Program-made: the position numbers and the translations under genes
In this document: piece after piece, positions 1 to 10,522 of the stretch
Position numbering within the stretch: the stretch's first letter is position 1
Layout of the letters: each line of letters begins with the position of its first letter
DNA from: Rhynchosporium graminicola
Lineage: Eukaryota > Ascomycota > Leotiomycetes > Helotiales > Ploettnerulaceae
Length of the DNA stretch: 64,000 nt
NCBI GenBank assembly: GCA_900074885.1
Contig: FJUW01000071.1
Coordinates: 281,876 to 345,875, forward strand
Reading direction: 5' to 3'
Notes under the pieces: model-generated
Database searches by the model: none
What the model was told of the DNA's origin: nothing
The model's input: the letters and a program-made list of their open reading frames with translations, nothing else

Positions 1-2
1 AG

Positions 3-104
3 AAACGCCAGATGAGTGGTAATGATGTCAAGATTGATGAGGGAGAGAGATGGTTCAAGGACGGTGTTGATGTGAATTCGGTGAATATTTCGGAGAAACA
101 CTAG
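3..104 (+). CDS. possible 3' terminal exon of a gene entering from the left
   Basis: An open frame runs from the window edge to a TAG at 102-104 and encodes about 33 residues ending DVNSVNISEKH. Composition is protein-like (RQMSGNDVKIDEGERWFKDG) and the other two plus-strand frames close within 25 bases. No domain can be recognised in so short a piece, and no splice acceptor is needed because the frame is open at the edge. It could be the end of a gene whose body lies outside, or chance. Confidence 0.35.
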   Translation, partial: KRQMSGNDVKIDEGERWFKDGVDVNSVNISEKH

Positions 105-2257
105 TAGAGTGGCCATCTTTTCTGTCGCTTTCTCTTGTGTCCTGTTTGGAGCGGAAAACGAGGTCGAGAGATATGAGCGAGCTTAAATGGCGGTGTGCTA
201 TTGTGCCATGCGCTGAATGCAGATTGCATATGGTGTGTAGATGGAAGCGTTGAGGAGCAACGATCCACAACTGCCTGTCAGAGGAAAATTCGCACTGGAA
301 GAATGAATGCAGACAATCATCAAGGGTTATCTGCTGTCTCTCCTTCTACGACTGCTTGACCCTGAGATTTCCACGTGATATCTTTTGGATCGGTCATCTC
401 AAGGGTTTTCGCCCCCTGTGGCCCAAGGCTGGATTCTTGGTGATTTGAAGAGCTCTAGCCTAGTTATTGAAACTTGGAACAATGCATGCGCATTCTTACG
501 TGAATGGCTGACTCGATCGAGTCTTTAGCAATTACTTTGAACGGGTTTGCTGCTGCGAGCTGCTGGAAGTTGCTGCGAGCTGTGAGATTACCATCATTCC
601 GAACTTTTATGAGAGTGCTCAGTCTTCCTCTTTCTGGTTTCCCGCTTGATTGTTCGGACTGGTGATTTACAGACATGTGGGTGTGAGTACTGAATAATCC
701 TTGGTTGTGGCAGATCATCTCAGTTGCCGAAACACCCCACATTGAGTGTTCCTTACCTGACTTCCAACTCGACAAATGAAGTGTTCATGTATCGCGGAAA
801 GAGCGATGTCGTGGACCAGAGCCTGGTTAGTTCCTGCTGCAGGAAGCCGTGGCGGTTGTCTCCGTTGCAGCGATGCTTGGCTTGACGAAATATGCTTCCA
901 TCTCATGAACTTAGGGTGGTCGAGTCGGTCGATTGGGAATGGTGATTTTGTTTGTCGGCACATGGCTGGGAATACATAAATTGCTTGGTTGAAACGGGAC
1001 TTTCTGCATCGTTGGGGTTCCTAATGCGCAGGTGCTCGGGACAGGTACCGTCCCGTGGACTTAGCAAATACGGCTGGCGCCTCGCTGGCTCAAGTTGCAC
1101 ACGTAAGGCAAAGGCCCGACTGCATAAGCCGGGATATGAATGTCGTGGAGAAGGATATGGGTCTGCGAAGACGAGCCTCTGGAGCTTGTCCTTGGTCCAC
1201 CGACTCACAGAATTCATCGAAAGCTCCGTGACGTGAGGCAGTACAGCCAGATACAACCTCATGTCGTGAGTTCAAAGCATAGATTCCTGGCCTCTTGATG
1301 GTTTCATATGAAGTTTTAGGCCACGGTGTACGAACTATCTCTTGTGTAGTACACCTTCCGCATGGCACAAACTATGGGTCCATCGAAGTCGGTTACCGGA
1401 GGTGACCACATTGACACACGTTGATGTAAAGGGTCTTGGTAGTATTTACCGTATGATAGAAACGGTTCGATGCAGAATACATGAAACATGGTCGCGACTT
1501 GGTTAGGAGGAACCAGTCCAAGTTATCATAGTTGTTGTCAGTACAGATTCCTTGTTTGATCCACTATATGCTTGCTTAATATATCTAATCGACAGAAAGA
1601 TTCACTTACTGTGTAGTCGCCGATCCGGCAATCTCGACAAGAAGAGATTCCCCGGAGATCTTGTTCCTAGCGTCTATCTCGCGCGTAAGATGTTACTTCA
1701 AAGATCATCCATGGTACATCCCGTTTTGGCGATGCCGTAGATCTACTGAGCATCTGGAAAGCGGGACAAGATCTTTCTGCAGAGGTACCAGTGCTTATTC
1801 CTTGACGAGTGGTTGACATTCAGGGCGTGCTTGTTATACCAAATACCTCTGAATGAGGACATGTTGTGGCTATCCGATTTAGTGTTTCGAAGAGGTGCAA
1901 AAGCACGACACAGGCGAATAACCGATTATATTAGTAAATCGTGGACCCAAGCATCGTGGCGTTGCCTGATACATTCCACTTTTAGGCATTCAAATTTTTG
2001 TTTCCTTCGAGGATTTAACATTCGTTGATGTGGATCTGTTTTCCACCTCGAGCAAGCGAAGGTGAACTGGAAGATGAAGTCTTCTCGAGTAAGCCAACCG
2101 CGCTAGCATAATCTCGTCTCGTCTCGGTCAGCCTCTCTTCCTAGATTTCTTTCAACAACCTCAATATCGAAGTCACAACATCTCCATCTCCCAAAGTTTT
2201 TCATTGAGCTTCAAGAGCAGCTATTTATCTTCTGGTGATAGCGACCATCCGGTCAAT
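105..2257. other. no supported gene
   Basis: Both strands carry only short overlapping frames (the longest about 120 codons, minus strand, 903-1262) with no recognisable domain and no convincing exon chain. GC content looks like that of the neighbouring genes and there is no RIP signature. The last few hundred bases, CT-rich near 2110-2200, are likely 5' UTR and promoter of the RGS-domain gene that follows. Confidence 0.5.
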
Positions 2258-4091
2258 ATGGAGCTGCAGGAGAGATCCCAAGCTTCCAAACGTCATACTC
2301 GCCAAATCTCAGCACTGGATACCAATCTCGAACCATATGACAAGATCTCGATGTTGAACACCCTCAAAAACGTGTTTATGCTCCGAGAGCCTGGTTACAT
2401 CCCTTCTCCTGCCGCTTTGAAGGACTTCCAAGACGAGATGAAGCGTAGATTGAAGCTGAAGTCAGGTGAAGGTGATGGTACTGGCCGCACAGAAAATCGC
2501 TACAGAATGATATCGATCCATCCAAGTTGTATCCCTGAGGATATCTCTTTCGATAGAATGATGGCTGGCGCGACGTTCCCAGTAAGTATTTTCTTATACC
2601 AACGCCCTTTCCAATTCTTCCCTTTAGAATGTCTAAATGTGCTTCCAGGACATCGCTAACTTCATTAGCCCATCAACATGGCAGGTTTCAAGGCGTTCCT
2701 CACCAATATCGACTACAATGTTGAGAACATGGATTTCTTGCTCTACGTCCAACACTATGCCAAGCTCTTCCAAGCCGTTGCAGAGGAAGAGAGAAGTGCC
2801 TTGAGCCCTGAATGGACCAGGCGGGACGAGGAGCTTGCAAAAAGAGCTATCATCAACATCAATTCCACCGATAAAGAGTCTCACGTGGCTACTGTCAGCG
2901 TCCCACAGGCACAGCTCAGCCTGCCCACTCCTCCCAGCTGCTCTGATGGTGAGACTTCCATGCCGGAAACGGAGTCCAAAGAGCAGCACTCCACTCCTCC
3001 TGCGACCTCAAAGGAAGACAAACACCTTTCCATCGGTAAAAGCTTTAGAAGCTTCTCTCCTCCTGCGACCGCCGAGGAAACCAAACACCTGTCCATTGGT
3101 AAAAGCTTTAGAAGCTTCTCCGATGCGGATATCGATGCTATTGCACCATTTGCAAAGGTTGAGAGTAATATTATGCCAGTGATTGATGACACTGATCCAG
3201 ATGCTGAGCAGATTGGAGCTGAACTACCGGGTAAGTCGTCCTGCTTCCGGCTCATAAGTCCCGAATAGTGTCACAAAACCATCTCATAACATTCGAATAC
3301 CTCCCACCTTCCAGTCCACATCTCCCTAATTCATTATGCCACATACTTATCTGATCGCACTAATAACACCTACAGTCTCTGTCATGAATCTCTGGAAGGA
3401 AAGCGAACGTATCGCAAAAGCCTTCATCCTCACCGACGGACCCAAGCAACTCAATCTCTCCAGCCGGGAACGCGAGCTCGTCTTATATGCCATTGCAAAC
3501 AACAACCACCCCTCTTCGTTCGCAGTTGCTCTACGGGCTGCAGATAACGTCCTTCGGAACGACAGCTACCCGAAATTTCTCCAACTCGCGACCCCAAATA
3601 TGAACCGGATCCGCCAGAAGTTTGCATACTGTATGGGCTATGTCTGCATCACTCTCGGTCTTGTCTACGCAGCCTCAATGTGCCTTACAAGCGCCCGTCG
3701 AGAGTGGCGTCTCTTTGCAGTCCCGCTCATAGTCATCGGTGTTGCAACCCTGTCCGCAGCCCGTCACGGCATGTGCCTCGTCCTCCACAGTTTCGGTCAC
3801 TACCAAGTCAAGCCGTGGGAAGTCTACGATCCCGAACAAGCCGAGCGCGCACATGCGAACCCCGAGGTCTTCCTTGGCGGCAAATACAATAGTGAGAGCA
3901 AAGACTGGGTTCAGCGCTACAATCGTCGATACGCCATGCGCAAGATCTTTGATAAGGAAGCTCCTGTGGAGGACCCCCGCATCAGAGATGCTCAGAATAT
4001 CATTTTCGGGCAGGGCTTGTTTATAGGCTTCATGGCGAGTCTGATTGCCATGGGTATATTCGTGTCACTACCTCCTACAAACTTCATCTAG
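2258..4091 (+). CDS. RGS-domain membrane protein (Rax1-like architecture)
   Basis: Three exons: 2258-2581, 2669-3230 and 3376-4091, introns GTAAGT..TTAG (87 nt) and GTAAGT..ACAG (145 nt), giving 533 aa. The ATG at 2258 is used because the frame further upstream has no ATG. RGS-domain features are visible: helices around residues 27-45, EN.DFLLYVQHY near 127-137, then IAKAFIL..GPKQLNLS near 305 and DSYPKFL near 358. Three hydrophobic segments follow (about 377-398, 409-432, 505-527). An RGS domain followed by three membrane spans is the layout of Rax1, a bud-site/polarity protein; other fungal RGS proteins act as GTPase activators on G-alpha subunits. Odd point: about 150 hydrophilic residues split the RGS domain and contain a tandem duplication of HLSIGKSFRSFS. 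Family call strong, orthology to Rax1 inferred. Confidence 0.85.
2995..3125 (+). repeat. in-frame ~66-bp tandem duplication inside the RGS gene
   Basis: Two adjacent near-identical units each encode PPAT.....KHLSIGKSFRSFS. They differ at synonymous and a few replacement sites, so the duplication is not brand new. It lies in the hydrophilic spacer between the two halves of the RGS domain, where length change should be tolerated. Confidence 0.85.
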
Positions 4092-5071
4092 CCTGGTAGA
4101 CTCCTTGCTCGGCATGGCTTGGAATCTCATGACCGATTGCTGGAATTCTGAATGTGCTTTCTGTTTCTTGCAAAAAATTTGTCCCGCTGCGGCAACTCAT
4201 TGGAATTTGAAGTCCTCGGCTTTACTGGTGGAGGATGTATGATGCGGATTCTAATGGCGCTGGATGTCTGCATGCTTACACCTGTGCTTAGCCTGGCTGT
4301 CCTAGGAAAAGTGGCTTCTTGTTTTCACCTTCAATCTTCCTTTCTGGAGGCAGGTTTACTTCTTGTTTCAGACAATCAATGGTGTATATGACTGAGCTTG
4401 CCGACGTAATTAGATATGAATGGAACAAACTTCAGGATCGCTTCAGAATCGAAAATTACAAAAATGTTGTGATAACTTACATTTTGAAAGGCAATTGAAA
4501 GCGACGAGAGTGTCAGAGGACGTTGGTAGAGGTATTTGAAGTCATGAAAGTTTTGAAAGACCTTTCCAAGAAATTAACAGAAAGTCGTGAAAATACTAGA
4601 GAACTTTAGATATCTGAAATCCCGAAACAACCAGGAGACTTTACTAATATGGTGTACGACATTTTCGGACGAGTCTAATCTGAGGGAGTCTCGCAAGTCA
4701 CGAAAGTTTTTGACCTTGGAGAGAAAATATCTTACGGTCAGGAAAGTGCATCTTATTTTATAACAACAGGCCAAAGTCACAGCAATATTACATGTAATTT
4801 GCATGGTAGACATTGGCAACACAGTGACATCTACCTGCTGGTTCAATTTCAATACCGGTCGTGAATTGAGACAGCCCGATTTCATATCATCCGAATCCGT
4901 CCCAGAGACTGCCTGCGTAATATAATGCCACACCTACACGTAACTCACCTGAGCAAGTGATGTTCTCTAGAGCTCTGGATCACAAAGACAGCTCAGTACG
5001 TTGTAGGCAGCTTCAACCAGAATACGACTCCCATCCTCGTTCTACCACCATCGAGCAAATCATCTACATCT
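4092..5071. other. intergenic, no supported gene
   Basis: Only short frames without domain features. Bases near 4541 and 4694 share a weak direct repeat (AAGTCAYGAAAGTTTT). Nothing else recognisable. Confidence 0.5.
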
Positions 5072-5159
5072 ATGAAGAACGGAGCGAAAGTCATCTCACA
5101 ATGCCATGAACCCATTTCATTTTCAATTCCTACCAGAGCTTCTGATACACAGCTAAAGC

Positions 5160-5770
5160 TTGACTTGGCTTACTGCGTTAGTGGATATTTGGAATCATCC
5201 GCTCGACGATGTCGAATCTCTATTAGTATTGAAGGTCCGAATCGAAGTCGATCAATTACTCGGTCATGTTGGCGCCGTGACAGACGCGCCATGTACCCTA
5301 TTCGCTGACGAGCTCATCGCCGCTTTCCGGAGGTGTAGATTGTGCTTGTGGAGCGCGACATCGAGGATTGGTATTCGAGCTGGGATAAACTGGTCACATG
5401 GGCTTTCACTCCAATGGTGAAAGTAGTTGCTGTCACCGATCCAGGCTTCACAGGCAGGATTCGCAGACTAGCAATGACGTGGATGAGGACGTATGTTGGT
5501 GCTGGGACGTTAGACGAGGCGAGATTCAAAGGGAAGGAAATGCATAGGCTTTATTATGCGGAGATGAGGAGGTTGGTGCTAGAGCATAAGTTGGGGAGTA
5601 GTTGGGAACCCTATTGTGAGTTTCTCAGGAAGGAGGCGCCGGTCGAGGAGTTTCCCCACGTGAATAAGAGTGTGAGTCTAGGTGCTTTGTTTGAAGATGT
5701 GAAAAAGAAGGCGATCAGGAATCCGGAGAGGAGTTCGGCTCTTGTTGGGGCAGAGGTCGCTGCGGTGTGA
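5160..5770 (+). pseudogene. broken sulfotransferase-like gene (fungal Sulfotransfer_4 type)
   Basis: Two frames together resemble the C-terminal two thirds of the fungal P-loop sulfotransferase family. Frame one (5160-5326) gives LLGHVGAVTDAPCTLFADEL, matching the family's region before the conserved VLVERD strand. Frame two gives IVLVERDIEDWYSSWDKLV, then WEPYCEFL and the family-typical FPHVNKS near the C-terminus. Between them the expected TTC-CCG-GAG reads TTCCGGAG (one base lost near 5326), and an in-frame TAG sits at 5336-5338 directly before IVLVERD. The N-terminal P-loop (G..RTGT) is not recognisable; a weak remnant may lie at 5072-5159. Enzymes of this family would move sulfate from PAPS, but this copy should be inactive unless the sequence has errors. 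An intron is unlikely because conserved residues abut the break on both sides. Confidence 0.7.
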
Positions 5771-5855
5771 GTCAGTGTGTGATGGGGTAATGAAGGTGAG
5801 CTTTGTTTAACATTATGAGAGTTTTGTCAAGATCTGGATATGATGTATACTGTAA

Positions 5856-7207
5856 TCAAACAAGAGCCTGCGATCTGTTTCTCATTTCGATCCCGTCCTC
5901 ACTCCTCGCGTAACTCATCATCTCCCTAATATCCATCGCTGTCTCGCTCTTCCTTCCCTTCTCAGCCCTGCGCCTCAAGTTCTCCCTCCACTTCCTATTC
6001 CGCTGCCTATTCATCGGCACAAACCACAACAGCCTCGCCGCAAGTCTGAGCATTGGTTTTGGTCCGTTCTCTAACCAGTCAAAGGCTCCATCCTGTAATC
6101 TGTTCTTGGCTTCCCATTCTTCTTCGGTCATGATGATGGGTTCGGGATAGATCATCTCGTATTTACCGAATATGGTTGAGGCGCGTCCAGACGCAGGTCG
6201 GTATCTGAATGCGACAATGCCAGTTATCAGACGTGCGAGGAAGGTCAGTGTTCCGAAGAGGGCACCGGCTGAAGCGGCGGCGTGGTAGTTGCTTATCGGT
6301 CTTCCTATTTGTGGTTTTAGGACGAGTAAAATCTCACCTGGATATTGGAGTAGCGCGTACCTTGATTCGAACACATTCGAGCGAACACATATGCACCCAA
6401 TGCATCTGTCCCGATGAGACAGATAGATAATATAGGCCGTACGTAAGGTTCAAGATCTTCAGATCCGTCATCTGGCATTGTTAGAAATGATTTATATTTT
6501 AATACAACGAGTAAAAAATTTCGTTTACTTACCTTTCCGTTCAGGCTGGGGTATAAGCGTACGCACCGACTCAAAGATCAGTGGAATAGACGCTACCAGA
6601 GCAGCAATCAAGTATTCCTTCGGCGCTACAAACCCCTCAACATCAGCTTCATTCTTCATCTCAAACTCCCTTTCCCCTCTAAACAAAAGAAATCCTCGGA
6701 AATCAAATGCGTACTGTCATGCAAAACCTGATTGCAAACCTGCGCCACAACTACTAAACAAATGCCAAACGATGAAAACAGCAACAACATCAACATCCTC
6801 AGCACGAGATTAACTTTTGTCATGAGGACAACATCTCTGAACGTCGTGATTGCGGATTTAATCGCTCCAGTTTGAGCGCCTATTTGCAGGATTTTGGGGG
6901 TGGGAGACACGTGGTTGAGTTTGGCACCGAGATGGGCCGCTGCCGCGCCGGCGGAGACATTGAATGCTAGGTCTATAAGGGCGAGGAGGGAGAATGCGAA
7001 GACTAATTCGATGGTGAGTATTTGGCTGCTTTTGTATCCTTGTATACGATGTAATTGAGAGAAGTGAAGCTTACAGTATCGCCATGGCGCGGTGTTTACT
7101 GGTGCTGGTCCAAGTTGGAGGACATGTTGTTGTTTAGGCGGGTGAGGAGTGTCTTCTGCATTGTGTGTGGGCGATGTGGGAATAGTGGCTTGCTGATTGT
7201 CGGCCAT
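5856..7207 (-). CDS. multi-pass membrane protein of unknown function
   Basis: Five exons on the minus strand: 7207-7075, 7002-6755, 6713-6533, 6471-6361 and 6304-5856, giving 373 aa; all phases agree. Introns 1, 3 and 4 have good GT-AG ends (GTAAGC, GTAAGT, GTACGC). Intron 2 (6754-6714) is only 41 nt with a weak donor, but it is needed to reach the clearly coding frame YAFDFRGFLLFRGEREF. About five hydrophobic segments are visible, near YFFAFSLLALIDLAF, VLRMLMLLLFSSFGICL, LIAALVASIPLIF, ILSICLIGTDALGAYVF and ALFGTLTFLARLITGIVAF. The N-terminus (about 40 aa) is Pro/Thr-rich; the C-terminus (about 110 aa) is basic and hydrophilic. Start is ATG 7207; the upstream GTG is not used. It is divergent from the membrane protein starting at 7791. 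No family recognised. Confidence 0.7.
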
Positions 7208-7790
7208 CACTATGAAGAATCCCAGAATGTATATTACGAAAGATTAAACGGAAACACAATGACGTCGAGATTCAGAAAGATAATTGGAAGGAAGCGAGGA
7301 CACGGGACAGGAAATGCAACTTTCGCACTCGCACCAAATAAATCAATATATGTGCACCTCCAGCTTTCACATAAAATTACCATAGAGCGCTACGCTGCCT
7401 ATTAAGGCGTTCTAACCGGCCAAATCAGCCAAACTGTTTTCACATCGTATCAGAAATCAGCCCCGAAGTTCAGCTTCTTCAGCTCCTGCTCCACAAAGGG
7501 GCTCGTTTAAGCGTAACGATTGGTCGTGAATGCTCCATGGGGACGACTAAGCCCCATGTTAGCTTGGCGATATCTGAATCGGGTGCTTTTATACAGTACA
7601 GCCTTGTGGATCGATAGGACGGGCATTGGGGGCGACTTATTGGATACTTAATCGGTGAGGTATTTGGGGCTGGGGAGGAAAGTGTGACTGACATGATGGA
7701 GAAAACTGTGCTCGAGCGGAAGCGTTAGAATCACAACTTTTGAATTCATCCCATAATTATTCAGTAAAGTGCATAAAGCAAAATAACAAA
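7208..7790. promoter_or_regulatory. divergent intergenic region between two membrane-protein genes
   Basis: About 580 bp separate the two divergent start codons (7207 minus, 7791 plus). No supported gene lies here. It must hold the 5' regions of both genes, and shared regulation is possible but not shown. I see no specific operator or TATA placement I can defend. Confidence 0.4.
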
Positions 7791-8993
7791 ATGAACACCA
7801 CCTGTGAGATAGAAGCTAATTCCGACGTGACCGGAACCGGTGTATGTCGCCCCCTGGCTATCTCAACAGAAAAACATCATCGACTTCAGCTAACAAACTC
7901 CTCAGATCCGTGCATCGATCTACACACTCTGTCTCGCGTCCGGTATTCTCAAAACAATCATCAAGCACTACACCAGCCCAAGCTCCTACTCAGATTTCAC
8001 GCGCTCTCTAGACTCTGCGCTTCAGCTTCAAGGACTCGCATTGTTGTTTACTGCCATCTATCAGACCTTCCGGCAACAATTGACGCTGTTTCATGCTATT
8101 TGCGTACTGCATATTTTGAGTCTGTTGGGATTTGGGTTGACGAGTAAAGGAGAGTATGGCACGAAGGGACGGATCCGAAGAATTGTGCTGCTGGTTTCGC
8201 AGTATCTCATCGCAGGCGCATTTCTGGCTTTTGCGGCATATAGTATGTTTAAAACTTTCCCCCATATTCCTTACTCACCCGGACTGTGTTCATGTGAAGA
8301 GTACCCAAAGATCAATGCCTTGTGAGCAAAGATCTAGCACCACTCAACCAGTATTTTGAAAAATTCAGCCCTAACTTTCCCTCAGTCTGGATCACAGCCC
8401 CAACATTCGGTTCCCAACCTCTCTGCAACGCATCCACGATATACGTCGTCTTCGGCGTCAGTATCAACGCCACAGAAGCAGTATTCCGCTATGTATTTCT
8501 CGGCCTCATGTCTGCTACGATCATCGGAGCCGCCATAGCCATGACATGCTTCGGCACCATCGCAGCTTGTCTCTGCGGTGTGCATCGCAGAGATCGCACG
8601 ATCAGCAGTCAAGATATTGCGAGTGCTGGAAACGTTCTTGCGAGAGTGCAGTTCTTGCAAGGGAATGGCAAGAGCGCGAACTTGCAGGCTGAGGTTATTG
8701 CGGTGGGGATTCGGACGGGAGTCAATCTTTATGCGATCGTAACGCTGGAACAGACTATCGGACGTAATCATGTGGGGAAAGAGGAGAGAGATTGGAGCTT
8801 CGGGCAGGTATTGGCTATTTTTATGTTAGTGGGAGTTGCGGTTGAAGTCGTCAGTATCTTTTTGGCGAGGATGGATGAGAAGCGTAAATTGGCCAAGGGA
8901 GGGGATGCTGAAATGGCGGGCCAATTGAAGACGAATAATCAGGCGGGAATTGACGAGACAGAGATGCTGCATCCTATGGCCGGGGGAAGATAG
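7791..8993 (+). CDS. multi-pass membrane protein (fungal DUF7702-like)
   Basis: Three exons: 7791-7841, 7906-8242 and 8386-8993, introns GTATGT..TCAG (64 nt, branch GCTAAC) and GTATGT..TCAG (143 nt, branch CCTAAC), giving 331 aa. The second junction yields FLAFAAYIWITAPTFGSQPL, which reads as continuous protein; frames that look open across 8243-8385 are intron read-through. Six or seven hydrophobic segments span most of the length, including LTLFHAICVLHILSLLGFG, a long one near IIGAAIAMTCFGTIAACLC, and FGQVLAIFMLVGVAVEVV. The C-terminal 45 residues are polar. The pattern (TAPTFGSQP.CN followed by YVVFGVSI.AT..VFR) resembles a fungal-specific membrane family annotated as DUF7702; that name is from memory and unverified. 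Function unknown. Confidence 0.75.
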
Positions 8994-9209
8994 GATGAAG
9001 GTCGTCTGGTAAAAAGAAAGCTTGATCTCATTATGGGAGGGATTCCTGTGTCCACGCAAGGATCTGTCAAGTTTGAAACTTGCGTTTGTTTACATCCACC
9101 TCGCGTCGCAGCCTCTCTCTTAGCTTCGGAACTCCTTCTCACCCCACCCATAACCTCCCCAAAATATTACCACTCCACCTCCCCATCACACCCCACCTCA
9201 CCCCCCAAA

Positions 9210-10120
9210 ATGTCGCCCAAAACCATCCCCGAAACCGCACCAAAGAACTCCACACCCCTCTCGGAAGCTTGCAAAGCAATCAATAAACAGAAGACAAACG
9301 CAGCGACGAAAACAACCACTCCTGCTTCTCATGCACCTCTTTCTCCTCTCAGTCAAACTTCTGCACCTCTAAACCCACCACCACCGCCCCAAAAGTCGCG
9401 GACTAGACATCGAAAACCAAAACGCCTCCTTCGCTCTCGCTCGCCATCTCCACCATCACCATCAACTATCTCCACATATCGACATGGCGAGTCAGCTGGT
9501 CGAGAATTAGAATCCGGAGCTAGGTTTAGCTATACAGAGAAAGAGGGGCAGAGGTTTAACGCTTGGGATAACCGTGAGTTGCAAATTACCCTGTGCTGAG
9601 ATTAATGAGTTGATAAGAAATAATGACTGTAGGACCGAGAGAGCGTGATCTGTTGCTTGGAGGGGAGAGCGCGGTGGGGTTAGAGCGTACTGGTAATGGT
9701 GATTGGGAGAAAGGGAGGGACGGTAGGGAAAAGGTGTCTGTTGTGGATTCGTATGCGAATATCGTTATGGCTATGGATAGGAACGTCATTTCTGAAGGAG
9801 AGGGAAAGGAGAGTGGAAGGAGGGACAAGGGATGGGGAGAGGGAGAGGTAGGAGGTGGTAGGGAGGAAGAAAGAGCGGTGGATGGTAAAGAAGATGAAGG
9901 TGAAGGCAATTTGGTAGTGGATGGAAAGGATGATGGAGAGGACGATATTGAACTGAAGAGGAAGAGGAGAAGGACTAGGACTCGGGCTGAGCGGCGTGAG
10001 GTTTTGAGATTGAGATGGGCCAGAGAGTTCAAGGAGGTGAAGGAAGAGACAGAGGGACGCGAGGATGGTACTGATGAAGTGAAGGGCAATGATGATGGTA
10101 ACGTTGAGACGGGATTGTAA
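9210..10120 (+). CDS. hypothetical charged, low-complexity protein
   Basis: Two exons, 9210-9573 and 9633-10120, joined over a 59-nt GTGAGT..TGTAG intron in matching phase, giving 283 aa. The ATG at 9210 lies in a good context (CCCAAAATG) and is preferred over an in-frame ATG at 9033, which lies in a CT-rich leader. The N-terminal 100 residues are Pro/Ser/Thr/Lys-rich with basic RSRSPSPPSPS-type stretches. The middle has FSYTEKEGQRFNAWDN and RPRERDLLLGGES. The C-terminal half is Glu/Gly/Asp-rich with a basic patch (LKRKRRRTRTRAERREVLR) that could act as a nuclear targeting signal. No known domain. Long antisense frames here are a by-product of purine-rich composition. Confidence 0.6.
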
Positions 10121-10522
10121 AGTCATTGTATCGTTTCGATCATGATGATAGGGTGGAACAATCACAGAAATTGAACCATATTGTGAAAAGGTATTGGCAG
10201 ATTAAGGTTCGATTCACTACTATCGCTCTATGGAATATCTCTGTTCTTCCTCTCTCTTGCCCTCTCTATCTAAATATTCCAGGCAAAAAACTCCCATCTA
10301 TAACGCGAACGCCATTCTAATACCCCGAAGAAAAAAAGAGAACACAAAAATGAGAGTGACGACATCTTCTATGGCCATCCAAATGCCCAACGTTATCGGT
10401 CTCAAGGAATCTACTATCTCGTTTGCACATGATTACATCCGCTCTCCACCCATGAGAGGAAATCGACGACTGAAGGTACGAAAAAGCACTTTTTGTTTCA
10501 TAAAGATGTGTGGGAATGGCGT

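Noticed and set aside
903..1262. 119-codon minus-strand frame
   Set aside because: No domain, overlapping frames of similar length on the other strand, and no exon chain; likely chance.
8243..8385. open frames crossing 8243-8385 as exon
   Set aside because: GTATGT at 8243 and CCTAACTTTCCCTCAG before 8386 define an intron, and removing it gives continuous family-like protein.
9586..10165. long minus-strand frames of 160-170 codons
   Set aside because: Ser/Pro/Leu low complexity mirrors the Glu/Gly/Lys-rich plus-strand protein; the plus strand has a good start and a phase-matched intron.
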